From Coriobacteriia bacterium (lineage in GTDB: Bacteria; Actinomycetota; Coriobacteriia; Anaerosomatales; PALSA-660), in contig JAUSAU010000017.1 of the NCBI GenBank assembly GCA_030652345.1, positions 1-7,719 on the forward strand: a DNA stretch of 7,719 nucleotides, read 5' to 3'. Shown here piece after piece: positions 1-5,508 of the stretch; the first letter of the stretch is position 1; every line of letters begins with the position of its first letter. Both the position numbers and the translations under genes were made by a program. Under the pieces are notes generated by a model that worked only from the letters and a program-made list of their open reading frames with translations, was not told the origin of the DNA and did no database searches.

Positions 1-2093
1 CTGTCGATGTGGCAACCGACGCACACCTTGTTGCGCGGGGCGGTCGTCGCCTCGAGCGAGATCGTCGTCGGTATCGTGTGGGCTTCCCAGAGCTTCGTGT
101 CGTGGCACTGCGTGCACGCGAAGCCGCCGTTGTACGGGACGACACTCGTCGGCTCCCAGGCGGTGACGGTGTGGCTCGTCGTGTACTGGTCGTAGTGCGG
201 CTTGACGCGCGCACCGAGCACGGTCGTCGTCGACTCGTTCGCGTAGGTGCGCGTGCCGATGACGCCGCTCACGTGGCAGTCGACGCAGTTGGTCGTCTTG
301 CCGGTGCGGATGACGTTGTAGGTGCCGAACTTGCCGGTGTAGGTCCCGTGGCAGACGTTGCAGCTGCCCACACCGCCGCCGTTGAGGTTGGCGTGGATGC
401 CGGCGACGTTGCCGTCATGCGCGCCGGTGTTCGCGTCGGGGTGGCAGTCCACGCACTCGCTGCCGATCGCAGTCGCTACGACGTGGTTGCCGCCGGCCGA
501 CGGGCTGTGGACGTTGATCGCCGGGGCCGCGCCGTAGGAGCTGCCGTGGCACTCGTAGCAGTTGCGTGTGACGTCGGTGCGCAGGTGGCCGCTGACGTTC
601 TTGAGAAGCAGGTAGTTGTAGCCGACGCCGCCGGGGCCGGAGTTCAGGGCACCGCCGTTGCGGGACAGGCCGAACACCTTCTCGGTGGCTGACACGGCTG
701 TATACGTGCCGGTCACGCTGTTCCAGACAGAGCCGTCGAACGTGGAGTGGCACGACAGGCAGAAGCGGCGGGTCAGCTCGGACCCGGCGGTGAAGGTCGT
801 CTCGAGGTTCTTGCCGAGCGTGTCGGCGATCAGGGAGTGGTTACCGCGGGTCGAGCCGTGCGGGTTATGGCAACCGAAACACGGCAGCGGCGCGTTGACC
901 GGGGCCGACGGGGTGGCGCTGACGATGCGGTGGCCGGACGTGGCCCCGCCGGTCGTCACGTACTGCTTGATGTCGACCGCGCCGGAGGCGGCCCACGAAC
1001 CGGTCCCACCGTGGCAGCGGAAGCACTCGGCCGCGTAATCGCCGGTCGCGTTGTCCGCGGCGACGGTCGACGTGGTCGGCACGACGAAGTTGGAGAGCAG
1101 CCCGTCGTACTTGCTGGGCCCGCGGTGGGTCGCGTGACACCAGCGACAGTCGCCCTGGACCATGCCGTTGGCGCCGACGGTGCTCGAGGCCGGGATGCGG
1201 CCGTGCGCGTTGGCGGTGGAGCTCGCATAGACCGTCGGGCCCGGGAACGTTCCCGTGACCGGATAGCCGGATGCATCGATCGCGGGCGCCGATGCCGTCG
1301 GGTACGAGGAGCCGGTCTTCTTCACGTACCAGTCGGCCGCGTCGTTGTGACACGCGGTGCACCAGGTCGTGTCGCCGGCGGTGATCGTCGTGCCGTTGAT
1401 CTTCGACTTCCACAGAAGGCGCCGGGTCGCGTAGTCGCGATGGGGCGAGTGACAGTCGGAACACGTGTTGACGAGGTCGGAGGTACTCGTAGTGTCGAGA
1501 GCCTCCACCGTGTGCCCGCTCGAGAGCGCGAAGGAGTCCCCCGAACCCGACTTGATGTTGGTCGACGACGCCGTGCCGTCATGGCACGAGTAGCAGACGG
1601 AGAGCTCGCCCTGGTCGGCCGTCGCGACGCGCAGGATCCCCTTGCGTGTGAGCGACTGGTGGTTCGCGTGACATCCCTGACACAGGTCTGTCGTCCGCGT
1701 GTAGGTGGCGTGGGGTGTGACGGTCCACGGGGCCGTGATCGGGCCCGCCGTCGCCGACAGGGAGCCGACGTTGCCTGAGGAGTCGAACGCCAGGACCTTG
1801 TACCAGTACTTCTTGTTGATCACGCCGGACTGGTCCGAGTAGACGAGGCCCCCGGTGCCGCCGATCTGGGTGTACGTGCCGGTCGCGGTGGTCGTCCGAT
1901 AGACCCGGTACCCGGACACGAGCACGTCGTCGGAGGCGGGGTTCCAGCGCAGCGTGGCGATCACCGGCGACGCGGAGCCCGTCGTAGCCGTCAGGCCCAG
2001 AGGGACCGTCGGCGGGGTCGTATCGGCCGCGAACGCAGGAGTCACCGACGCGAGGCAGAGAAGGACGAGCGCGAGGAAGAGGGCCGCCTTCAT
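1..2093 (-). CDS. Secreted FN3-domain multihaem cytochrome c, at least 14 haems (C-terminus beyond window)
   Basis: Likely an extracytoplasmic electron carrier that binds haem c covalently. The minus frame from ATG at 2093 is open for 697 codons to the left edge, so the end is missing. Residues 1-22 form a signal peptide (MKAALFLALVLLCLA..., likely cut after AFA). Residues about 24-120 look like a fibronectin type III domain (TTPPTVP start, GYRVYR, YWYKVLAFD, GN.GS end). Then come 14 CxxCH motifs, with first Cys at about residues 138, 167, 211, 245, 316, 357, 405, 445, 512, 547, 578, 603, 660 and 691. Several have a second His soon after (CHSPH, CHNPHG), as in doubled-CxxCH domains. Start choice: the signal peptide begins exactly at this ATG, although no Shine-Dalgarno is seen. 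An in-frame ATG at 2183 would bury the signal peptide. The NHL propeller gene lies upstream on the same strand. The electron partner and the exact role are not visible. Confidence 0.95.
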   Translation of the reverse strand, partial: MKAALFLALVLLCLASVTPAFAADTTPPTVPLGLTATTGSASPVIATLRWNPASDDVLVSGYRVYRTTTATGTYTQIGGTGGLVYSDQSGVINKKYWYKVLAFDSSGNVGSLSATAGPITAPWTVTPHATYTRTTDLCQGCHANHQSLTRKGILRVATADQGELSVCYSCHDGTASSTNIKSGSGDSFALSSGHTVEALDTTSTSDLVNTCSDCHSPHRDYATRRLLWKSKINGTTITAGDTTWCTACHNDAADWYVKKTGSSYPTASAPAIDASGYPVTGTFPGPTVYASSTANAHGRIPASSTVGANGMVQGDCRWCHATHRGPSKYDGLLSNFVVPTTSTVAADNATGDYAAECFRCHGGTGSWAASGAVDIKQYVTTGGATSGHRIVSATPSAPVNAPLPCFGCHNPHGSTRGNHSLIADTLGKNLETTFTAGSELTRRFCLSCHSTFDGSVWNSVTGTYTAVSATEKVFGLSRNGGALNSGPGGVGYNYLLLKNVSGHLRTDVTRNCYECHGSSYGAAPAINVHSPSAGGNHVVATAIGSECVDCHPDANTGAHDGNVAGIHANLNGGGVGSCNVCHGTYTGKFGTYNVIRTGKTTNCVDCHVSGVIGTRTYANESTTTVLGARVKPHYDQYTTSHTVTAWEPTSVVPYNGGFACTQCHDTKLWEAHTIPTTISLEATTAPRNKVCVGCHID

Positions 2094-2123
2094 CGAGGCC
2101 GTGGATCGCGCGCCGGACGCGCC

Positions 2124-2147
2124 AAAACGCACGCACGTGTGCGCGCG
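2124..2147 (-). terminator. Terminator-like hairpin upstream of the cytochrome start
   Basis: On the minus strand an 8-bp stem (CGCGCGCA with TGCGTGCG, one G-T pair) closes a CACG loop and is followed at once by TTTT. It ends 30 bases before the cytochrome ATG. It could end the propeller transcript or act as an attenuator in the cytochrome leader. The T run is only four long and the surroundings are very GC-rich, so chance pairing is possible. Confidence 0.35.
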
Positions 2148-2302
2148 ACAGTCACCGGCACGATTCTGTCGTTGCGGATACATCCACTCGCCTTGGCCAG
2201 GAACTGGCTCCCCACCGGAGCAGGGACTTCGACCCGAGCATGCCTACTTTACTGCAAGCCGCTTCCTAACGGAAGAAACCCGAGGACGGACGAGGGTATC
2301 AG

Positions 2303-2318
2303 AGCAAGCCATGAGCCA
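2303..2318 (-). promoter_or_regulatory. Possible sigma-54 promoter for the cytochrome
   Basis: The minus strand reads TGGCTCATGGCTTGCT. This fits the sigma-54 (RpoN) -24/-12 consensus TGGCAC-N5-TTGCW at 10 of 12 defined positions, with the invariant GG and GC at the right distance. Transcription would begin near 2292, giving a leader of about 200 bases. The match is by eye only, and it means nothing if the host lacks RpoN, as most actinobacteria do. Confidence 0.35.
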
Positions 2319-2331
2319 GATTCCGCACCCT

Positions 2332-2356
2332 GTCCGCACATCTCCCCTGAGCGGAC
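2332..2356. repeat. Inverted repeat, 6-bp arms around a 13-base centre
   Basis: Perfect arms GTCCGC (2332-2337) and GCGGAC (2351-2356) flank 13 bases. The repeat lies just downstream of the propeller stop codon and just upstream of the sigma-54-like element. No T run follows on either strand, so it is a poor intrinsic terminator. It could be a protein-binding dyad or an RNA 3'-end stem. Confidence 0.4.
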
Positions 2357-2372
2357 CTTAAGACGCTTCGGC

Positions 2373-3374
2373 CTACTCGCTCCCCGATGACACATTGTAG
2401 ACCACGATGCGCCCTGAACCGGTGTCGGTCACGTAGAGCCGGCGCGCCGCCGCGTCCCAGGCGGCAGCCCGGGGCGAACCGAGCCGGGCCTCGGGCGGCA
2501 GCGTCGATTCGGCGGAACCGATGCTCAGTTTGGTGGCACCGTCCAGGGTGCAGAAGCGCACGGATCGGCCGAACGTGTCGACGACCGCGAACGTGCGCCC
2601 CCGGATCGCGATGATCGCCCGCGGCTGCGCGAACCGATCGGGGAACGCGTCGATCATGGCGCCGGTCTTCGGATCGAGGAAGACGACGCGAGCCGCGTTA
2701 GTGTCCGAGACGACGAGGACGCCGTCGACGAGTGCCATCCCGCTCACGAAGGTGAGACGCGGCTCCACCTGCGAGCCGAGTGTCCGAAGGAGAGCGCCGG
2801 TGCGTGAATACACCTTGATGGTCTTGTCCGCCCCATCGGCGATCGCTATCTGTTCTCCGCCGAGGGCTGTCACCGCTGTCGGCTGGACGGGAGTGGCGGT
2901 GGGAGTGCTCGCGCGGAACGAGCCGGTCGGAGAGATCGTGCCGTCGGGACGCACCTCGAACAAGCGGACTCGCTGGGACGCGTTGTCGACCACGGCCAGC
3001 CGGCCGTCACCCAAGACCTCCAGATCGGAGGGGTACGCCGTCGGCGCTCCTCGCTCGGCCGGCAATGCGAGCGTCTGGATCGTGACACCATCGAGGTCGA
3101 GAACACGGATGCTCGATCCGTCTGCTTCAGAAACGTACACGTGTCCGCTGAGGACCGCGGCCCCGAACGGACCCCGGAGAGGCGGCTCCGCACCGCGCGG
3201 CAGGACTCCCGCGAGTGAGACGGGACCCTTGCCCGGGTCGTGCGCGGCCCATCCGGGAGCGCGTACGACGGGCCACAGCATCCATGCCAGGACCGAGAGG
3301 GCGGCCGCCAGCACGAGGAGCGCGACGACCGCGATCCACGGGTGATCCTTCAGTGCGGTTGCGAAGGGCTTCAC
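2373..3374 (-). CDS. Membrane-anchored NHL-type six-bladed beta-propeller protein
   Basis: The 333-residue protein has a short positively charged start, one membrane segment at about residues 13-36 (WIAVVALLVLAAALSVLAWM) and a large domain probably outside the membrane. That domain shows six similar blades, each pairing a PxxxxxLxDG-like turn with a V.V.D strand. Blade cores include VYVSEADGSSIRVLDLDG, LAVVDNASQRVRLFEV, IAIADGADKTIKVYSRTG, LVVSDTNAARVVFLD, FAVVDTFGRSVRFCTLDG and LYVTDTGSGRIVVYNV. NHL propellers are non-catalytic binding scaffolds and often sit beside multihaem cytochromes, so a part in cytochrome assembly or docking is inferred, not shown. The GTG start at 3374 is chosen because GGAAGGA precedes it. 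A TTG at 3416 in the same frame has no ribosome-binding site and lies upstream of the predicted transcription start. The stop is TAG. Confidence 0.85.
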   Translation of the reverse strand: MKPFATALKDHPWIAVVALLVLAAALSVLAWMLWPVVRAPGWAAHDPGKGPVSLAGVLPRGAEPPLRGPFGAAVLSGHVYVSEADGSSIRVLDLDGVTIQTLALPAERGAPTAYPSDLEVLGDGRLAVVDNASQRVRLFEVRPDGTISPTGSFRASTPTATPVQPTAVTALGGEQIAIADGADKTIKVYSRTGALLRTLGSQVEPRLTFVSGMALVDGVLVVSDTNAARVVFLDPKTGAMIDAFPDRFAQPRAIIAIRGRTFAVVDTFGRSVRFCTLDGATKLSIGSAESTLPPEARLGSPRAAAWDAAARRLYVTDTGSGRIVVYNVSSGSE

Positions 3375-3378
3375 GGTG

Positions 3379-3385
3379 TCCTTCC
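3379..3385 (-). promoter_or_regulatory. Ribosome-binding site that sets the propeller gene start
   Basis: GGAAGGA on the minus strand ends four bases before GTG at 3374. The upstream in-frame TTG at 3416 has no such site, so the shorter protein is preferred. Confidence 0.65.
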
Positions 3386-3406
3386 GCGGCGGACGTTCGG
3401 GAACCG

Positions 3407-3435
3407 ATGATGGCAACCGACGGGAGCGCAGTCAA
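3407..3435 (-). promoter_or_regulatory. Candidate sigma-70-type promoter for the propeller gene
   Basis: On the minus strand TTGACT (3435-3430, 5/6 to consensus) and CATCAT (3412-3407, 4/6) are separated by exactly 17 bases. Transcription would begin near 3400, about 25 bases before the GTG start. The match is by eye only. Confidence 0.45.
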
Positions 3436-3459
3436 ATCACCGCCCCGAGACGCCCGGTG

Positions 3460-3487
3460 TTGACACGCATTGCAAAGCGGGTATGTT
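3460..3487 (+). promoter_or_regulatory. Sigma-70-type promoter of the exporter operon
   Basis: A perfect -35 box TTGACA (3460-3465) is followed after 16 bases by TATGTT (3482-3487, 4/6 to TATAAT). It lies about 40 bases upstream of the first operon start codon. The -10 box is partly inside the dyad described next, so the promoter is probably repressible. Confidence 0.65.
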
Positions 3488-3505
3488 AGTGAGCGATAAC
3501 TAACA
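3484..3505. promoter_or_regulatory. Palindromic operator, probably for a TetR-family repressor
   Basis: Perfect arms TGTTAGT (3484-3490) and ACTAACA (3499-3505) flank 8 bases. The symmetry extends inward: TTAGTGA against TAACTAA has one mismatch to a full palindrome. Dyads of TTAGT...ACTAA type are typical sites of TetR-family regulators of efflux genes, and CecR (YbhH) plays that role for E. coli ybhGFSR. The site covers the -10 end and the likely transcription start, so a bound protein should block RNA polymerase. The regulator gene is not in the window, and its family is inferred from the motif and the operon type. Confidence 0.65.
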
Positions 3506-3527
3506 ACACCCTGTCCGGGAGCGGCTC

Positions 3528-4688
3528 GTGTCATCGCGCACCCCCATCGCACTCTTGATCGCCGCCGCCCTCGCCTCGGCAGGCTGTGTGCCGGCGACCG
3601 GGATGGCCGGAGGCACGCTGACGGCATCCGGCCGAGTGCGCGATGACACGATCGTACTGCGCGCACCGTTCCCTCAGCGCACGCCGCTCGACGCCGCGAT
3701 CGGGATTCCGGGGGTCCGGACCGTCCCGGTCGCCTCCGCACGCTCCGCTCGCTCGGCACTGCCCACGATCTCGGCCACGCTCGTCGCCGTCGAGGCCTCC
3801 GCCGGTACCGAGGTGACCGCCGGTGCCGTGCTCGCCCGCCTCGACGATCGCGACGCGGCCATCGGCGTGACGCTCGCCGGAGCAGCCGCCCGCAAGGCAC
3901 ACGCGGACGTCGACGTCATCGACGCACGCCTCGGCGATGTGCGGACGGCGACCTCCGATCTGAACGCCATGCGTGCTGATGTCCTCGCCGCTGTGACGAA
4001 GGCGCGTGCGGCACGTGCCACGCTCCTTTCGAACATCGCTCTGCTCGAGCCGATCGTGGCCAAGCTCCCGCCGCTGCCCGCCCCTATCCCGGTCCCGGGA
4101 CCTGACCCGCGCGTGATGCTGCCCCGGCTCAAAGCGACGCTCGCGAAACTGGATGCGAGCCTGCTCAAGGCGGATGCGGGACTCCGGAAGGTGGCCACCG
4201 GCCGCGCGAAGTTGCGCGATGCGCGATCCATGCTCACCGGCGCGCGCGGGATCCTGCGTGATGTGGCCACTGCCGCCGATATCGGCGTGAGCGTCGCGAA
4301 AGCGAAGCAAGCGCAGTCCGTCGTGAGCGCCCCGACCGACGGAGTCGTGAGCTGGATCGCCGAGCCGGGCACTGTGCTGATGGCCGACGCCCCCGTCGCC
4401 AGGATCCTGCCGGCCTCCCCCACCGTGGTCGAGACCTACCTCACGGCCGAGGACGCCGCGCGGGTCCGCCCGGGTATGCGAGCTCGCGTGACCGTCGACG
4501 CCGACCCCGGCTCCACGTTGCCCGCGACCGTCACCCGCATCGGCGCGCTCTACGAGTACCCGCCGACCGCACTGCCGACGACCGAGATCCACATGCTTCG
4601 AGCAGTCCTGGTGGTGGTCACGCTCGACGACACGTCGGATCGCCTACCCCCCGGCACTCCCGCTGACATCACGATCGACACGAACTGA
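3528..4688 (+). CDS. Lipid-anchored HlyD/membrane-fusion-type efflux adaptor
   Basis: First gene of the exporter operon, 386 residues, probably linking the transporter to the space outside the membrane. GTG at 3528 follows GGGAG with a 6-base gap. Residues 1-20 form a lipoprotein-like signal ending SAGC, with Cys20 the likely lipid site; the -3 position is Ser where Leu is usual, so anchoring is probable but not certain. HlyD features follow in order: a first lipoyl half at about 78-108 (VEASAGTEVTAGAVLARLDD), a helical hairpin at about 110-264 rich in Ala, Lys and Arg, a second lipoyl half at 265-295 (SAPTDGVVSWIAEPGTVL), and a beta-barrel with PGMRARVTV (315-323) and LPPGTPADITI (373-383). 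The hairpin turn at 181-199 carries nine prolines. It is more divergent than the next gene, and its stop lies 49 bases before that gene's start. Confidence 0.85.
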   Translation: MSSRTPIALLIAAALASAGCVPATGMAGGTLTASGRVRDDTIVLRAPFPQRTPLDAAIGIPGVRTVPVASARSARSALPTISATLVAVEASAGTEVTAGAVLARLDDRDAAIGVTLAGAAARKAHADVDVIDARLGDVRTATSDLNAMRADVLAAVTKARAARATLLSNIALLEPIVAKLPPLPAPIPVPGPDPRVMLPRLKATLAKLDASLLKADAGLRKVATGRAKLRDARSMLTGARGILRDVATAADIGVSVAKAKQAQSVVSAPTDGVVSWIAEPGTVLMADAPVARILPASPTVVETYLTAEDAARVRPGMRARVTVDADPGSTLPATVTRIGALYEYPPTALPTTEIHMLRAVLVVVTLDDTSDRLPPGTPADITIDTN

Positions 4689-4725
4689 CGGACGCATCGC
4701 AGGCACGGGCCGCATGTCATCGAAC

Positions 4726-4730
4726 GGAGA
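4726..4730 (+). promoter_or_regulatory. Ribosome-binding site that sets the second adaptor start
   Basis: GGAGA lies seven bases before ATG at 4738. The in-frame ATG at 4714 has no such site and would add eight polar residues ahead of the membrane segment, so 4738 is preferred. Confidence 0.7.
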
Positions 4731-4737
4731 GCACGCC

Positions 4738-5505
4738 ATGAGAAAGCGCATCGCCATCGTCGCCATCGTCGCGGTACTCGCCGGCGCGGGATACCTCGCC
4801 TGGCGCTACCTCACGCCCACGGATGGGACGCAGCCCGCAGCCGCGTTCTCCGGGACCGTGGAAGCGACCGAGGTCGTCATCGCTCCGCTCACCTCGGGAC
4901 GCATCGTCTCCGCCACCGCGACCGAGGGCGCTGCGGTGAAGGCCGGTGACGTCCTGTTCCGCATCGACCCGTCGGTGCCGACGCTGCAGGTGAAGCAGGC
5001 CCGTGCGGGCGTGACTGCCGCGAAGGCGGCCCGCGATCAGGCCAAGCGCGACGGGAAGTCACGAGCCGACATCGCAGCCGCCCAGGCGCAACTGGACCAG
5101 GCGAAGGCACAGGCCGAATTGGCTGCGCTGCAGCTGTCCTACTGCACGGTCACTTCGCCGGTGGACGGCACGGTGCTCCAGTCCGCTCAGGACGCGGGCG
5201 AGAACGCGAGCCCGGGCAAGACGATGGCCGTTCTCGGCCGCCTCGACGCCCTGACGGTGAGCGTCTTCGTACCTGAGACGGCCATATCCGGGATGCGGCT
5301 GGGCCAGAGCGTGTCGGTGACCACGGGCTCCGGAGCACCGCTTCGCGGGACGGTCTCCTTCATCGCGAGCGAGGCGGAGTTCACGCCATCACAGGTCGAG
5401 ACGAAAGACCAGCGCACCAAGCTCGTCTACCGCGTCCGCGTCGCCATCGCTGACTCGGCCGGCGCACTCAAGCCGGGCATGTCCGTCGACGTGGCGTTCG
5501 AGTAG
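4738..5505 (+). CDS. YbhG-like HlyD membrane-fusion adaptor of the ABC exporter
   Basis: The 255-residue adaptor is anchored by one N-terminal membrane segment (residues about 5-25) after MRKR. It has a first lipoyl half (ATEGAAVKAGDVLFRID, 61-77), a short helical hairpin at about 80-132 with repeated Ala-Gln-Lys heptads, and a second lipoyl half (CTVTSPVDGTVLQSAQDAGE, 136-155). The beta-barrel has VSVFVPE, then FIASEAEFTP and QRTKLVYRVRV (208-235), then LKPGMSVDV (244-252). The AEFTP...RT.LVYR stretch is characteristic of the YbhG/YhiI branch of HlyD proteins, which work with ABC transporters of the YbhFSR type. It is shorter than E. coli YbhG (about 330) because the hairpin is short. The ATPase gene starts three bases after its stop. 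The substrate cannot be read from the sequence. Confidence 0.92.
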   Translation: MRKRIAIVAIVAVLAGAGYLAWRYLTPTDGTQPAAAFSGTVEATEVVIAPLTSGRIVSATATEGAAVKAGDVLFRIDPSVPTLQVKQARAGVTAAKAARDQAKRDGKSRADIAAAQAQLDQAKAQAELAALQLSYCTVTSPVDGTVLQSAQDAGENASPGKTMAVLGRLDALTVSVFVPETAISGMRLGQSVSVTTGSGAPLRGTVSFIASEAEFTPSQVETKDQRTKLVYRVRVAIADSAGALKPGMSVDVAFE

Positions 5506-5508
5506 GCC

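Larger units (their letters stand above)
2094..2372 (-). other. Untranslated leader/spacer between propeller and cytochrome genes
   Basis: This 279-base gap separates two genes on the same strand and holds no convincing coding frame. It contains several small perfect hairpins: 2262-2275 (CTTCC/GGAAG, 4-base loop), 2207-2221 (GCTCC/GGAGC, 5-base loop) and 2196-2208 (GCCAG/CTGGC, 3-base loop). The last two share bases 2207-2208, so they cannot both form fully. A sigma-54-like element, a longer inverted repeat and a terminator-like hairpin are listed separately. Together these suggest that the cytochrome is controlled separately from the propeller gene. I could not match the region to a riboswitch class I know. 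Confidence 0.5.

Noticed and set aside
9..1778. Long plus-strand open frames (9-692 and 747-1778) opposite the cytochrome
   Set aside because: They are shadows of the minus-strand gene, rich in Arg, Val and Ala, with no family motifs, while the minus frame carries 14 in-frame CxxCH motifs and a signal peptide.
2094..2183. In-frame ATG at 2183 as a longer cytochrome start
   Set aside because: It would place about 30 polar residues ahead of a complete signal peptide that begins exactly at the ATG at 2093.
2223..2235. tRNA T-arm-like sequence on the minus strand (GGGTCGAAGTCCC)
   Set aside because: No acceptor stem, D-arm, anticodon arm or CCA end fits around it.
2289..2299. SigB-like -10 box GGGTAT on the plus strand
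   Set aside because: There is no matching GTTT-type -35 box upstream and no gene downstream on that strand within reach.
2124..2372. c-di-GMP (GEMM-I) riboswitch in the cytochrome leader
   Set aside because: Such switches are known before multihaem cytochromes, but the conserved GCAAACC, GACGCAAAGC and GGUAGC-type segments are missing here.
3375..3416. TTG at 3416 as the propeller gene start
   Set aside because: It has no ribosome-binding site and lies upstream of the likely transcription start, whereas GTG at 3374 has GGAAGGA.
3531..4592. Long minus-strand open frame opposite the first adaptor
   Set aside because: Its composition is Gly/Arg/His-rich shadow translation, and the plus strand encodes a recognisable HlyD protein with a promoter and ribosome-binding site.
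4714..4737. ATG at 4714 as the second adaptor start
   Set aside because: No Shine-Dalgarno precedes it; ATG at 4738 has GGAGA at seven bases and begins directly with the membrane anchor.
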